From: Candidatus Melainabacteria bacterium
GTDB taxonomy: Bacteria > Cyanobacteriota > Vampirovibrionia > Obscuribacterales > Obscuribacteraceae
DNA: 64,000 nucleotides
Direction of reading: 5' to 3'
NCBI GenBank assembly: GCA_003242885.1
Contig: QKMZ01000006.1
Span: 1,481,563-1,545,562 of the forward strand
The position numbers and the translations under genes were made by a program. The notes under the pieces were generated by a model. It was not told where the DNA came from. It saw only the letters and a program-made list of their open reading frames with translations, and made no database searches. Below, one piece after another: positions 1 to 9,805 of this stretch (its first letter is position 1; the number at the start of each line of letters is the position of its first letter).

Positions 1-614
1 CGAAGCTGTTCTTCATCGTCTTTCTGCAACGAACCACCATTTGCAGTAGCGAGCGAACGCTCTTTCTTCTGTAAATCAGAAGCGCGCAACTTCAAATGAT
101 TGTAGTCAGCCTCTGACACCTTACCTTTGGTTTTTGCTTCATCAAGGAATTTATTCATGTCACCAAATATGGTGGTAAGGGCCGGAGCCGCAGGCGTCGT
201 ACTGCCTTGATTGACTATGACAATCGGCGCCTGATACCCAAAACCAACTGGTCTGGGCAACCAAGGATAGTAGTATCCCGACGGTGCCTTCCAAACATTT
301 AAGCGTGCATTGCCGATATTGATACCGAAATAACCACCATTTATCGGCACCGGCATTCCCATTGCCGGGAGCCCTGCATATGGATTTACAACACCGAAGC
401 CAGTATTCGGTACTAGTCCTGCCCCTCGGTAGGGGTTGTATCCATACGGATTCCCGTAAGGATTATAAGGATTGTATGGATTCGCATACGGATTGCCGTA
501 CGGACTTGTTTGTTGGGTGGGGGCATACCCGCGTTGAAAGCCGACCTGAGCCTGGCTTGGAACTTGCACACAAACGAGAGCAGCGAGAACCATCGATACA
601 GCAAGGTTTCTCAT
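1..614 (-). CDS. Exported Pro/Tyr/Asn-rich protein (C-terminus cut by window edge)
   Basis: The frame is open from an ATG at 614 to the left edge, so only the first about 204 residues are present. A Shine-Dalgarno GAGGGAGG lies just upstream of the ATG. The N-terminus (MRNLAVSMVLAALVCVQV, then PSQAQ) is a clear Sec signal peptide. Residues about 35-70 are a low-complexity run of NPY/NPYG units, followed by a Gly/Pro-rich stretch and a region rich in charged, helical residues (NKFLDEAKTKGKVSEADYNH) from about residue 160. I do not recognise a family. The repeats suggest a flexible surface or periplasmic protein. The frame and start are well supported; the function is unknown. Confidence 0.75.
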   Translation of the reverse strand, partial: MRNLAVSMVLAALVCVQVPSQAQVGFQRGYAPTQQTSPYGNPYANPYNPYNPYGNPYGYNPYRGAGLVPNTGFGVVNPYAGLPAMGMPVPINGGYFGINIGNARLNVWKAPSGYYYPWLPRPVGFGYQAPIVIVNQGSTTPAAPALTTIFGDMNKFLDEAKTKGKVSEADYNHLKLRASDLQKKERSLATANGGSLQKDDEEQL

Positions 615-706
615 GTGCGTTTCCTCCCTCGAAAGTTTCCGCTCAGATCTACCAGTATAAAGCCCGAATTAGGAGGCACGCTTGAAAGGACGCCCTTTCG
701 TGAAGC

Positions 707-1117
707 TTAGTTCCTTTGCAAATCTGGCTCATTTCGGTCGCTGCCACCAGGGAAAAACTGATGATTCATTTCTTCGGCCGAGATGTGCAAACAAATGAGA
801 CTCCAGAAGCAAATGAAACCAATCGAGTGAACGTTATACACACCGACTGGAGGCAGCTTATGAATAGTAAGAAGCGAGATGAAACCCGGGATCATAATCG
901 CCAGGCAGAAGATTGAGAGCTTTTTGCAAACGTTCATGAGCGGCTTGCCTTGCTTGGCGCCCTTCAAATGACAGGCATAACCTATGCCCCCCACGATCAA
1001 TGCCATAAATAATCCATGCAGACCGGCATCGAAAACGACGTGACACACAATAACGCCAAGTGCTTGCATTACTGCGTCGACTGTTTGCTGAAAGCTGAAA
1101 GTTGAACTTGGTTCCAT
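707..1117 (-). CDS. Small polytopic membrane protein, unknown
   Basis: This 136-residue protein has three or four hydrophobic segments: roughly residues 14-50 (a long stretch probably holding two helices), 67-86 and 92-112. The tail is hydrophilic and charged. No enzymatic motif is visible. No good Shine-Dalgarno precedes the ATG at 1117, so an internal ATG at residue 17 is an alternative start. It lies between two other minus-strand genes but is not overlapped by them. It may be a small integral membrane protein of unknown function. Confidence 0.55.
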   Translation of the reverse strand: MEPSSTFSFQQTVDAVMQALGVIVCHVVFDAGLHGLFMALIVGGIGYACHLKGAKQGKPLMNVCKKLSIFCLAIMIPGFISLLTIHKLPPVGVYNVHSIGFICFWSLICLHISAEEMNHQFFPGGSDRNEPDLQRN

Positions 1118-1245
1118 TTCGAAAGGTGGCTAGCGGCAGGACTGGACGCCAAAAATGATACCCGACAAACGGATTTCGAGCATTGACAATCTCACAGAAT
1201 TAAACAACATGCCCTGAATTTCAAACCCAATGGCACTCTTCAGCT

Positions 1246-2610
1246 TTACTCAACGCTCCTGCTGGCATGTAGAGCGCGCCCAATGTTGATGAAACCTGCA
1301 GCCAGGAATGGATCAATTGTTATCGCCTTGCGCCAATTTTCAATCGCTTCGTCTACATTGCCGCGCCTTAACAGAATCAGCCCTAAATTGTTATAAGCGT
1401 ATGCATCTTGGGGGTTGTAGCGAATGGCTTCCAGCAGAGCCTTTTCGGCGTTTGCAACTTCGCCTTTTCTATACAATGCCGTGCCGAGATTGTAATAAGC
1501 CTCCGCGTAATCCGGCTTTATACGGAGCGCTTGCTGAAAAACCGCGATTGCTTCGGAGATATGTTTTTCCCGGTAAAGAGCGATACCAAGGTGATTTATA
1601 GCTTGTGCAAAATTTGGCTCAATGCTTATGGCTTTATTGAAAGTCTGCTCTGCTGGCTCAATCTTGCCTTGTCTGAGATATGTCAGTCCCAGCTGATTGA
1701 GGACTTCGGCATTGTTAGGGTGGTCTTTCATAAGCTCATTGCAGAGCTTTTCAGCCTCTCCCAATTGATGCAAATCGCGAAATACAGCGACTACACGCAG
1801 CTTCAATCCGAGCGAATTGTCTCCCAATCTCTTAGCTTCACGATATTCGATTAGTGCTTCTTCTGAGCGTTTTATCAAATTGAGCGTATCGCCCAAATCG
1901 CGGTGATAGGCGGCATCATCAGGCTTTTCCTTCAGCGCCGATTGATATTCGACCACTGCCTGGTCATATGCTCGTCGAATCGAGTACAAATGCCCAAGGT
2001 TGTAATGAACCTCCGCATAGCTTGGACGAAGATTTAACGCCTGGAAAAATGACTTGAGCGCCTGGTCGCTCTCCCCCTTTGAAAGATAGGCTGAGCCAAG
2101 ATTGTTGTGCAGCTCGGCTTTGAGTGGTTCGGTCTCAATTGCTTGCTGCAAAAGGGAAATGGAATGGTCTATTTCACCAAGACGTTTCTCACACAGCGCT
2201 AAATTGTTTTTCGCCGTGACGTTGTTGGCGTCACGCTCTAGCACTTCTTTGAATTGGTCGGCGGCTTCTTTCAAGTACCCATCTGTAAATAACTCATTGC
2301 CATAACTCAGCAAATTTTGGATGCCAGAATGAGCCTCATCGAACGGCAACGATTGAGGCTGCTTGCCCGAAGGCTCTACCAGCTCGAAGTCCTTTTCTAC
2401 GTTGACTGCAGGTGCATTGCTCGGCGCCTTGCCGGCGGTCGCAGGGCTTTTGGAAATTTGCTGGGTCGCCCTTCTTGACGGCGCAACTTCAGACTTTTGC
2501 GCTGCCTTTGCACCAGACAGATCATCAAAACGTCTAACCTCGGCAGCCTTCACTCCGCTCTTTGAAACGATTACAAGAAGTCCAGCGACAAACATAAGCC
2601 GCAAGCGCAT
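1246..2610 (-). CDS. Exported tetratricopeptide-repeat protein
   Basis: I start this protein at the ATG at 2610 (454 residues), because the sequence that follows (MRLRLMFVAGLLVIVSKSG) reads as a signal peptide or N-terminal anchor; the frame also stays open to a TTG at 2730 without a ribosome site. A Pro/Ala/Lys-rich linker runs to about residue 100, followed by ten consecutive 34-residue TPR units to the C-terminus. Most show the canonical pattern NLG.aL...G....A...f..Al.l.P. TPR arrays are protein-binding scaffolds; the partner cannot be read from the sequence. It is probably periplasmic or membrane-anchored. Confidence 0.85.
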   Translation of the reverse strand: MRLRLMFVAGLLVIVSKSGVKAAEVRRFDDLSGAKAAQKSEVAPSRRATQQISKSPATAGKAPSNAPAVNVEKDFELVEPSGKQPQSLPFDEAHSGIQNLLSYGNELFTDGYLKEAADQFKEVLERDANNVTAKNNLALCEKRLGEIDHSISLLQQAIETEPLKAELHNNLGSAYLSKGESDQALKSFFQALNLRPSYAEVHYNLGHLYSIRRAYDQAVVEYQSALKEKPDDAAYHRDLGDTLNLIKRSEEALIEYREAKRLGDNSLGLKLRVVAVFRDLHQLGEAEKLCNELMKDHPNNAEVLNQLGLTYLRQGKIEPAEQTFNKAISIEPNFAQAINHLGIALYREKHISEAIAVFQQALRIKPDYAEAYYNLGTALYRKGEVANAEKALLEAIRYNPQDAYAYNNLGLILLRRGNVDEAIENWRKAITIDPFLAAGFINIGRALHASRSVE

Positions 2611-2742
2611 GCGAAACACCCAAACACCTCGCCGCCCAATCGTCGCCTTTATACCAAAGAAGGCATTGCCATGGCACAAGCCGGCAAAAGCCTCACCCCG
2701 CTTTACATCCACCGTTTTCTCGAATTCCAACGGCAGATCAAC

Positions 2743-2776
2743 TTAGAAAAAAGACCGTTAACGACCTTTTTTCCAA
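2743..2776. repeat. 34-bp palindromic element, copy 1
   Basis: The centre CGTTAACG is palindromic and is flanked by an A-run on the left (AAAAAAG) and a T-run on the right (CTTTTTT), so either strand can form a hairpin with a U-tail. A second copy at 30069-30102 matches 31 of 34 positions in the same orientation. This copy lies in the space between the divergent TPR gene and the exported-protein gene at 2912, where a terminator is not expected. The rest of the 301-bp gap (2611-2911) holds no gene I can support. Confidence 0.6.
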
Positions 2777-2911
2777 AAGAAGATCTTCAAGTCGACATTC
2801 ACAAAGGTTCTTGGCAAGCCGATTTTTGTCTCAAAATCTTGGCATCCAAATTTCAGCCGCCTCAATTTGGTAAACTCCCAAAGTCACAGAATAAGCATGC
2901 GGGAGCAAACA

Positions 2912-3382
2912 ATGAGGAGTTTCACTAAATCCTTTTGGAGCAAAGGCACACTCGCCCTTATCAAGTCGGGTGCGTTTTTAGCCGCCGCCCTACTGGTCAT
3001 CGCACCTATCTCCACCACAGACGGAGCAAGAGCTGACGCACAGGGAAGGTTTGACCGCGAACAAACAATGCTCATGAATTTAAAGAGCCAGCCAAATTCG
3101 ACAGGCTTTTTCATCATTCAATCATCCGAAAAAAGCAAAATGATTGTGCGTGATTTGACCAAAGCATTGCGCCAGTTAGAGGAAGTCGACAAAGCCTATT
3201 CAAAGTCGAGGGGCAAACCGGATAGCCGCCACCTTGAAGGCACAAAGCTCAAGCTCATCAATGCCACCAGAACAGCAGAAAAACTTCACGACGAGCTATG
3301 GGACACATTTCAAGTTCTCAAAAAGAGCATCTCGGAAACGCTCGTAATTGATGAAGCCAAGAAAGGCTCAGAGAGTGATTAA
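2912..3382 (+). CDS. Small exported helical protein, unknown
   Basis: The start is placed at the ATG at 2912, which has GGGAG seven bases upstream; upstream in-frame starts at 2897 and 2869 lack this. The 156-residue product begins with a long positively charged signal peptide (hydrophobic core FLAAALLVIAPIST). The rest is charged and predicted helical, without cysteines or a recognisable motif. Its stop codon overlaps the start of the downstream DUF202 gene (TAATG), so the two are translationally coupled and probably act together at the envelope. Function unknown. Confidence 0.7.
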   Translation: MRSFTKSFWSKGTLALIKSGAFLAAALLVIAPISTTDGARADAQGRFDREQTMLMNLKSQPNSTGFFIIQSSEKSKMIVRDLTKALRQLEEVDKAYSKSRGKPDSRHLEGTKLKLINATRTAEKLHDELWDTFQVLKKSISETLVIDEAKKGSESD

Positions 3383-3780
3383 TGAGCGATGAGGCTCCAG
3401 TAGTTGCGAAACCTGATCAAGGTCTCGAACTCGCAAAAATGAGGACAACACTAGCGCTCGAACGAACGCTTTTGGCTTGGATTCGAACGGGTTTAACGTT
3501 GATTGGATTTGGTTTTACCCTGAGCAAATTCATGCACGACATGATTCGCACAGGACACTTCCAAGCCACTCTGCATTATCCACGCGAGGTCGGAATTGCG
3601 ATGATGGCTCTTGGAATTCTTGGATTGACTGGCGGCGCTGTCGACTATCACCGCCGCATGAAACGCATCCACGACGCTGGAGAGCACGTCTTTTGGACGT
3701 CTGCTTTCATGATTACGGTTGTACTAATCGCATTGAGCGTATACACAATGATTAGCCTGGTCATCGGCATCTATTTTTAG
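3382..3780 (+). CDS. DUF202 (YidH-type) inner membrane protein
   Basis: A 132-residue protein with the DUF202 signature: a conserved amphipathic start (LALERTLLAWIRTGLTLIGF) that leads into the first membrane helix at about 30-52, then helices near 68-88 and 104-130. Family members such as YidH are small inner-membrane proteins without a firmly assigned biochemical role. The ATG overlaps the stop of the upstream exported-protein gene by one base, indicating a two-gene operon. Family assignment is confident, function is not known. Confidence 0.85.
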   Translation: MSDEAPVVAKPDQGLELAKMRTTLALERTLLAWIRTGLTLIGFGFTLSKFMHDMIRTGHFQATLHYPREVGIAMMALGILGLTGGAVDYHRRMKRIHDAGEHVFWTSAFMITVVLIALSVYTMISLVIGIYF

Positions 3781-3849
3781 CGGTTGCACCTAAACTCAAT
3801 CGACAGTTCGAACTCCAGGTTCTCTAAGTTTCCGCCGTAACTGGAATTT

Positions 3850-3875
3850 CCGCTCCGTTTAATGTAACGGAGCGG
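3850..3875 (+). other. 10-bp perfect stem-loop upstream of the beta-helix gene
   Basis: The arms CCGCTCCGTT (3850-3859) and AACGGAGCGG (3866-3875) are perfectly complementary with a six-base loop. No T-run follows on either strand, so it is either a weak Rho-type end signal for the DUF202 gene or a leader structure for the gene starting at 3955. Confidence 0.4.
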
Positions 3876-3954
3876 TCACGGACGTCCGCTAACTTATAGA
3901 TCTTGCATTATTAGTTATTTCCAGAGCGCTTCCACCCCAAGCGCAAGGTGAACA

Positions 3955-6900
3955 TTGAGCGAAAGAGGTCAAACAGAGGCTGCGCCCGCCCGCGCAGTAG
4001 AATCTCCGCGTCCGGTCGAATCTCAACCGGCAGTTGAAGTAGCCGCGGTTGCGACAGAGAAGCTCCAGTCCGACGTATATAAAGGAACGGGCAGCGACAG
4101 TTCGCGAGTCAATTTCAATCAGTCCGTGATTGCCGCCAGCTTTGTGCCTGGCAGTCCGGACGCATTGAGGGAAGCCGGCTACATTGGCGGCGACTTCAAC
4201 TCGTATCGCGCCATGATGGACAACATGTGGCTCGGATCTAAAAAAATGCCTGGTGTCGAGCGCGAGGCCAGGTTTGCCGGCGTCGGCATGTTGCCAATGC
4301 CGGACGACAAAGGATTGCAGTGCCAAACTGCTGGACCAAACGGAGCTGAGTGTACCTACAAATCCTCAGAGCGCAAAGACGGACTGGCGAAGCTCGTACG
4401 CAGCCGTACTGAGGGCAGAGAAGATGTCGCTAAAGATTATCAAGGACGCAAAGATCATTTAATAGGTGAGAAATACTCTGCAGGCAAAGATTTGCGAGCC
4501 TTCGAGCGTACTTTCGAACCCGGCAAAGGTCCAAACGGCTTATCCACAGAAAAATATCTGCGCACAGCGAACAGCGAAAGTTTTTCGCGTTATTTCGATC
4601 ATGCACATAACAAAGATAAACTTCAATCTGAAAGAGTCGCAAAGGAAAGTGGCGCCGTCACTATCGAGAAAACATTCAAGGATAGAGCAGATGGTGTTGT
4701 CCGGGAAACAACAGAGCTCACCGGCAACGGCGCAATTTCTATGCGCGAAATGGCTGATGGAAAGAAACAGCTAAAAGTTCTATCGCCAGAACAATTGAAA
4801 GCGAAAGGAATTGACGTTTCAGGTTTAAGCACCGCTGGTGATGCAGCCACAAGGGTCAAGAAAGCTTTGGATCTTGGCGGCTCGCAAGACAGCCAGGCTG
4901 CGACAGATCTAAGAAATTCAAAGGCACTGAAAAATTCAGTCCAGGATGTCTTGAAAAAGACAGTTGGTGAGAAAGGTTTGAACGATCAATCTTTCGATGG
5001 TTCAAAAACACCATCGCAAAGAGATAAAGCAGTTATTGCTATCGGCGCGTCGACTGGTTATGAAGGATTGAAGCAAGCAGGCATGATCGTCGATGAAAAG
5101 ACGAATAGTGCCACCACAACGAACGGTGCGAAATACACTTTCGAAAAACAATCGGACGGTAAATTGCGCGCTGTTTCTGTTGAAAGCGAGAAAAGCAATA
5201 GGAAATTTGAATTCCAATACAAAGAGGACGGCGCATTCAAAGGCTCTATCGAAACCACGAAAGTGACAGACCAGCCTGGTAGTGCAGAAAAACCCGGCAG
5301 CATGAAGTATCAAAACATGGAGCTTCCCTCACTTCAAAAAGGTTGGGGTCCTTATCAGGCACTTCAAGAAATGCAGCGCCAAGGCAAAATACAGATGTCC
5401 CAGCAGGAGATGCAACAGGAAGCGGTTCGAATTCGAAACCGTGAATTTGCAAGTCTCGGACGTAATCACTTCAAGGTCGGCGATACGTTCCAGATGTACT
5501 CACCAGAGGAAATCGCACAAAAACAAGGTCCGCGTGAAGCAGCTTCCGCTAGAGAAGATAGAAGTTCTGGTAAAACACCAGAGAGAATCGCGCAAATCAC
5601 CGAAAGAGAAAGAGAACGCGAACGCCAAGGCAGTGAACGCTACCTGCTGCAAAGACAAAACGAGGCCGGCAGACCAGTCGTCGAAGTTCGACAGGGCGAA
5701 AGCATTCAGGCTGCCATCGACAAGGCACAAGAAGGCTCAATTATCAAAGTTCATCCCGGCGTCTACAAAGAGCGCCTCAGCATAAAGAAAGACAACATCA
5801 GCCTCCGCGGCGACGGGCAAGCCGTTATTGATTTGGGCGGACAAAGGACCTCCGGTAGTGCAATCGACATTACTAACAGGCGCAATGTCCAGATTGATGG
5901 ATTCGAAATTCGCAACGTCAGAGGCGGCGACACGCCGACTGGAATCAAAGTCGAAGGCACCAGCCGCGACATATCTCTAACAAACAACAATATCCACCAC
6001 ATCGAGAATTCAAAAAATGCGCATGGCATCGTGGTCAGAGGAACTGCAGCAGAACCGATGCGCAACATCGTAATCGCGGGCAATCAAGTTCATCACAACA
6101 AATTAGGTTCAAGCGAAACGATTGCAATTAATGGAAATGTCGATGGCTTCCGCGTTATCAACAACAAAGTCCACGATAACGATAACATCGGTATCGACGT
6201 GATCGGATACGAGGGCGTCGGGCGCGCTGGCCTCGACCGAGCGCGCAACGGCATCATCGCAGGAAATACTATCTTCAATATTGATACCAAGAACAACCCG
6301 GCATACAAGGGAGACCGCAGCGGTGCTGGAATATATGTAGACGGTGGCAGCGACGTCATAATCGAAGGCAACCACATAAAGAACGCTAACTACGGCATTG
6401 AATTAGCATCAGAACACAGAGGCAAATTCACTTCACGCATTCAAGTGAGGCGCAATGTCGTTGAGGGCAGCCATTTAGCTGGAATTTCTCTGGGAGGAGG
6501 AAGTCCTTCCAATGGTGGCGTCAATGACTCGATCATTGAAAACAATAACTTCCGCAACAACTCACGTCCGTTGTGGCGCCAACATAATGTCGGATCAGAC
6601 ATCGTTTATCGAAACAATGACGGCGTAGTCGGACAACCCAGTCAACCAGTGAAACAACCACTAGAGCTTCCACAAATCCGTAAGACTGAAAAACCGGCAG
6701 AAAGCGATCTGGTTCCGGATCGCTCCGTTCTTAACGCACCGACAGGTCGAGTTGTGCGAGACATCTCCGACCGCTCGAAGTTTTACGCACACCAAGACGA
6801 CGGACACAGCTGCTCGGCCTTTTCCATGGCCATGATGGCCAGCGATCACCTCAAAGGACGCCCTCCTCAATACGGTCAAGAAATGAGAGGGTTCAAAGCA

Positions 6901-7311
6901 CTAGCCGGAACACTCAGCCACGGTTATCGCGGTTCTCTCGACACGATGGCTGGGCAACTGCGCCAAGCCGGACTGGAAGCAAAGGCGTATCAATACAATC
7001 GATTCGGGCAGAAGGGCATGGAAGATCTCAATGCCGAACTAGATCAAGGGCACTCCGCTGTCGCCCGCGTCATCAATCCGCACACCGGCAACCGGCACTA
7101 CATATATGTAGCCGGCAGAAATGCTGATGGCAATTACATCCTTGGCGATCCGGATCGCGGAAATCCATCACACGCGCAGCCAGTCAGTCCACAACGGTTA
7201 ATGAAGATGATGAGCGGCCGCGATGGATTCGTCGCGGGATGGGCGCCATCTGACAGCGCTGCGGCAAACATACCCGGTACTGCCGCATACAGACGCGCAG
7301 CGAGGCGGTAA
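3955..7311 (+). CDS. Large beta-helix protein with C-terminal C39-like cysteine peptidase domain
   Basis: The 1118-residue frame begins at a TTG with AAGGTG four bases upstream; no signal peptide is seen. Residues 1-570 are polar, rich in Lys/Glu/Gln and without a family I recognise. From about 577 to 885 comes a right-handed parallel beta-helix: an opening of the NosD/pectate-lyase type (GESIQAAIDKAQEGSIIKVH) and then repeated N.i..n.i coils. The end, about 940-1110, resembles the papain-like C39_2 peptidase fold, with Cys953 in HSCSAFSMAM, His1048 in NRHYIYVAG and Asp1065 in LGDPDRG as a plausible Cys-His-Asp triad. I infer a surface-acting, polysaccharide-binding or processing protein; the export route is unclear. 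Confidence 0.8.
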   Translation: MSERGQTEAAPARAVESPRPVESQPAVEVAAVATEKLQSDVYKGTGSDSSRVNFNQSVIAASFVPGSPDALREAGYIGGDFNSYRAMMDNMWLGSKKMPGVEREARFAGVGMLPMPDDKGLQCQTAGPNGAECTYKSSERKDGLAKLVRSRTEGREDVAKDYQGRKDHLIGEKYSAGKDLRAFERTFEPGKGPNGLSTEKYLRTANSESFSRYFDHAHNKDKLQSERVAKESGAVTIEKTFKDRADGVVRETTELTGNGAISMREMADGKKQLKVLSPEQLKAKGIDVSGLSTAGDAATRVKKALDLGGSQDSQAATDLRNSKALKNSVQDVLKKTVGEKGLNDQSFDGSKTPSQRDKAVIAIGASTGYEGLKQAGMIVDEKTNSATTTNGAKYTFEKQSDGKLRAVSVESEKSNRKFEFQYKEDGAFKGSIETTKVTDQPGSAEKPGSMKYQNMELPSLQKGWGPYQALQEMQRQGKIQMSQQEMQQEAVRIRNREFASLGRNHFKVGDTFQMYSPEEIAQKQGPREAASAREDRSSGKTPERIAQITERERERERQGSERYLLQRQNEAGRPVVEVRQGESIQAAIDKAQEGSIIKVHPGVYKERLSIKKDNISLRGDGQAVIDLGGQRTSGSAIDITNRRNVQIDGFEIRNVRGGDTPTGIKVEGTSRDISLTNNNIHHIENSKNAHGIVVRGTAAEPMRNIVIAGNQVHHNKLGSSETIAINGNVDGFRVINNKVHDNDNIGIDVIGYEGVGRAGLDRARNGIIAGNTIFNIDTKNNPAYKGDRSGAGIYVDGGSDVIIEGNHIKNANYGIELASEHRGKFTSRIQVRRNVVEGSHLAGISLGGGSPSNGGVNDSIIENNNFRNNSRPLWRQHNVGSDIVYRNNDGVVGQPSQPVKQPLELPQIRKTEKPAESDLVPDRSVLNAPTGRVVRDISDRSKFYAHQDDGHSCSAFSMAMMASDHLKGRPPQYGQEMRGFKALAGTLSHGYRGSLDTMAGQLRQAGLEAKAYQYNRFGQKGMEDLNAELDQGHSAVARVINPHTGNRHYIYVAGRNADGNYILGDPDRGNPSHAQPVSPQRLMKMMSGRDGFVAGWAPSDSAAANIPGTAAYRRAARR

Positions 7312-7317
7312 TCCAGC

Positions 7318-7343
7318 AAGCCGCCAAGATGGCGGCGCTCCGG
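7318..7343 (+). repeat. 26-bp REP-like palindromic repeat, copy 1
   Basis: The core is GCCGCC-AAGAT-GGCGGC (7320-7336), a six-base-pair hairpin, followed by GCTCCGG. The 26 bases 7318-7343 occur unchanged on the opposite strand at 20024-20049. It fills the short gap between two convergent genes and may act as a transcription end signal for both. Confidence 0.6.
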
Positions 7344-7351
7344 ACGTTCGC

Positions 7352-9805
7352 TCAGTAATAGCAAACGGCCTTCTTCGTCCACGGATTACCGGGATAGCCT
7401 TTGTGCAAAGCAAAATATGCTTTCTTAGAAAACTCGCTACCGACCGGTGTTTGCTCCGACCACTTTGGTAGTTTCACAATGCGATAAAGCATCTCTGGCA
7501 CATCTGGATCTTTAGGATGCGTTTTCGCCCAATCGAGAACAGTCTGTCCAAAAAAGCGCGACGGATGATTCTTCAGCATCAGCGCGCGCTCAGCGACTGC
7601 AGAATTCTTCTCGGCTTCTGAAAGCAAACGCGACACACCCGGCTGAAAATAGGTTTTTACTTTACTTGTGACTTCGGCATCTCCGACATAACCAACAAAG
7701 TCGTTGTACGCGTAACTAATCGCATCATCACCTTTTGGTTCATTAACCGGCAGCGGAACCCAGAAATTATTGTTGTAATAATCAAACTCGCCAATAGGTT
7801 CACCGTGCCGTTCTGTGCCACCACGCAAATAAGGTGTCATTCCATAATTGCGCAGAACCAGGCATGCGACTGCAAACTGTTTTGCTGGTCCAGCCGGCGC
7901 CTTTTTGATTTTTGTTACCGCCGCCGCAAGGGTTGGATTGGTTGCTGCGAGATCATTTTCAAGCTTTGCTGCATCAGCTTCCTTCTGCAAGATTTGAGCG
8001 CGCGTCCACGCAGACCGCACAGCAACCGCTTTGAATTTGGAACTCGCAGGCTGGCTTTGTGCGAATTTCATCCAGGTGGACATAGGGGCATTCCGACTTA
8101 GATCAAGCGCACAATCTTTGTCAAGCCCAGGTGCTTCTGTTTGATAAACATTCGCTCCCTCCAGCTTATAAAATTTGCTTGAGACTAAGTCGTTGTTTGA
8201 CTGCAAAATTTCAGGCGGATTGATGACTGAATACTTCAAGTAATCTGAGATCGAGCTACTAGCTGCAGCCATCTGCATCGAAAATAGATTACGCGAGCTA
8301 GGCGGCAAATTGGTGGCAGCCATTATGGGCGTCAAGAGTTTGCGCGCCTCCTCCCTCTTGCCTTGAGAAATCAAAGAATCAATTACATAAAACCTGCAGG
8401 TGAGAAACGCGGGCGAACTCTCAGGTGTCTTAATGGCAGCGTCGTACAATTCTTTGTCATCTTGCAAACGCACTCCCAAACCCGAGAGAGCTGCAACAAG
8501 CCAGACATCATTCTTTTTCTTGCTCCACATTTCGCGAGCGTGTTTCGCCACTCGCAATCCTTCTTCTCTCGCCTTCTTCCTTTCTTCGTCCGTGTTAGAC
8601 CAGTCCAAGAAGCTAGTTCGCTGAACGGTGCAAACGAAATCAGCAATGTCGTGTGCAGTCAAAACATCGGGAGCCGGATGAGGGTAATCGGAATCGTTTG
8701 AATTTGAAGAAGAACCATCGCCAGCACCGGAGGAATTCGCAAGACTTGCAGTGGACGCCGGCAGAGAAGTTGTCGGTCCCTGCACATCCAAACCGCACAA
8801 AGGAGCGTTTCCATCCAAAAGAAAAGTCAGATCTCCAACATCGGAGCCAAACCGCTTGCTAGACCCATCGTTGATCATGGTCGCCAGCAGTTTCACAACT
8901 TCCGGTGCGGAATGGTTCAAATAAGAGATCGGTCGCAGCAGATCGAGAATCTGCTCTCGCTCCGAAGCCTTCGTCGCCTGGTCGGCAGCCTTTTGTATTT
9001 GTGCGGACACCGCTTCAGCATCGCCTGTTCCCTTGCCGCGAAGTATTTCATTGGATTTCGAACGCAGCACCATATACGATGCAATCTTGCTTAAGCTTGA
9101 ATTAGGTTTATCAGCCAATGCTTGAAATAATGAAGCTGCTTTATCAAATCTCTTGCTGTAGAAATTTCCTGCCGCAATTTGATATGTTCGAGCGTCCTGC
9201 AAGAGACCATCCGTGGACGGTGGCAACGCGGGTGGAATAGTAACTTTTGCCGTTCCAATACCGAAAATCCCATCTTGTGCTTTAACCCAGTCTCGAACTT
9301 GTTGAGCCTTCGGCGGATATTTTTTCAGAATATTTGCAAGTGTTTCTTTTGCAAGCTGGAATGAGGAGTCAGAAATAGAAAACTCGTAAACATACGAATC
9401 CATCTTCCAACTCAATTCATCAGTGTTTTTCTTCGTGTCACCAATCGCCTTGCAGCGAAGCGCCATGTAATCATCTTTCGGATCGTGAAATATGCTCGTG
9501 TCAAATCGAGAGCCATTCTTAATCCGCTCGTGCCAAAGGTTGACGATGCTATTTTGTTCTAGCTTCGAAAGCGGATTGCCGGAGAGCAAACGGTATGCAA
9601 CAACCAAATATGATTTCGCCCATCCTGGCTGCACGATACCGATATTTCCACCGGCGAAAAGCTTCAAAGGCAAGTCCGGATGATTACCATTTATCAAAAT
9701 CGCATACGCAAGGTCGGGCGCACACGCCTTCGCGGGTGGTGTCGGCATTGATATAAAGGAAAGAGAAAGCAAAGTAGCAATCAAGCTTCTTGTGAATCTC
9801 GTCAT
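7352..9805 (-). CDS. Large exported protein of unknown function
   Basis: The start is the ATG at 9805, which overlaps the TGA of the upstream DUF3142 gene (ATGA), so translation is coupled. The 817-residue product opens with a signal peptide (core LIATLLSLSFISM, cleavage near AKA) and a mature N-terminus CAPDLAYAI. The body is mostly helical, with alternating Ala/Leu-rich segments resembling degenerate TPR or solenoid repeats, and has a Ser/Asn/Asp-rich patch near the middle. No catalytic motif was found. Its fixed pairing with a DUF3142 protein suggests the two work on the same envelope task. Function unknown. Confidence 0.75.
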   Translation of the reverse strand: MTRFTRSLIATLLSLSFISMPTPPAKACAPDLAYAILINGNHPDLPLKLFAGGNIGIVQPGWAKSYLVVAYRLLSGNPLSKLEQNSIVNLWHERIKNGSRFDTSIFHDPKDDYMALRCKAIGDTKKNTDELSWKMDSYVYEFSISDSSFQLAKETLANILKKYPPKAQQVRDWVKAQDGIFGIGTAKVTIPPALPPSTDGLLQDARTYQIAAGNFYSKRFDKAASLFQALADKPNSSLSKIASYMVLRSKSNEILRGKGTGDAEAVSAQIQKAADQATKASEREQILDLLRPISYLNHSAPEVVKLLATMINDGSSKRFGSDVGDLTFLLDGNAPLCGLDVQGPTTSLPASTASLANSSGAGDGSSSNSNDSDYPHPAPDVLTAHDIADFVCTVQRTSFLDWSNTDEERKKAREEGLRVAKHAREMWSKKKNDVWLVAALSGLGVRLQDDKELYDAAIKTPESSPAFLTCRFYVIDSLISQGKREEARKLLTPIMAATNLPPSSRNLFSMQMAAASSSISDYLKYSVINPPEILQSNNDLVSSKFYKLEGANVYQTEAPGLDKDCALDLSRNAPMSTWMKFAQSQPASSKFKAVAVRSAWTRAQILQKEADAAKLENDLAATNPTLAAAVTKIKKAPAGPAKQFAVACLVLRNYGMTPYLRGGTERHGEPIGEFDYYNNNFWVPLPVNEPKGDDAISYAYNDFVGYVGDAEVTSKVKTYFQPGVSRLLSEAEKNSAVAERALMLKNHPSRFFGQTVLDWAKTHPKDPDVPEMLYRIVKLPKWSEQTPVGSEFSKKAYFALHKGYPGNPWTKKAVCYY

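Noticed and set aside
707..2610. An operon joining the small membrane protein and the TPR gene
   Set aside because: The gap of about 130 bases and lack of overlap give no positive evidence for cotranscription.
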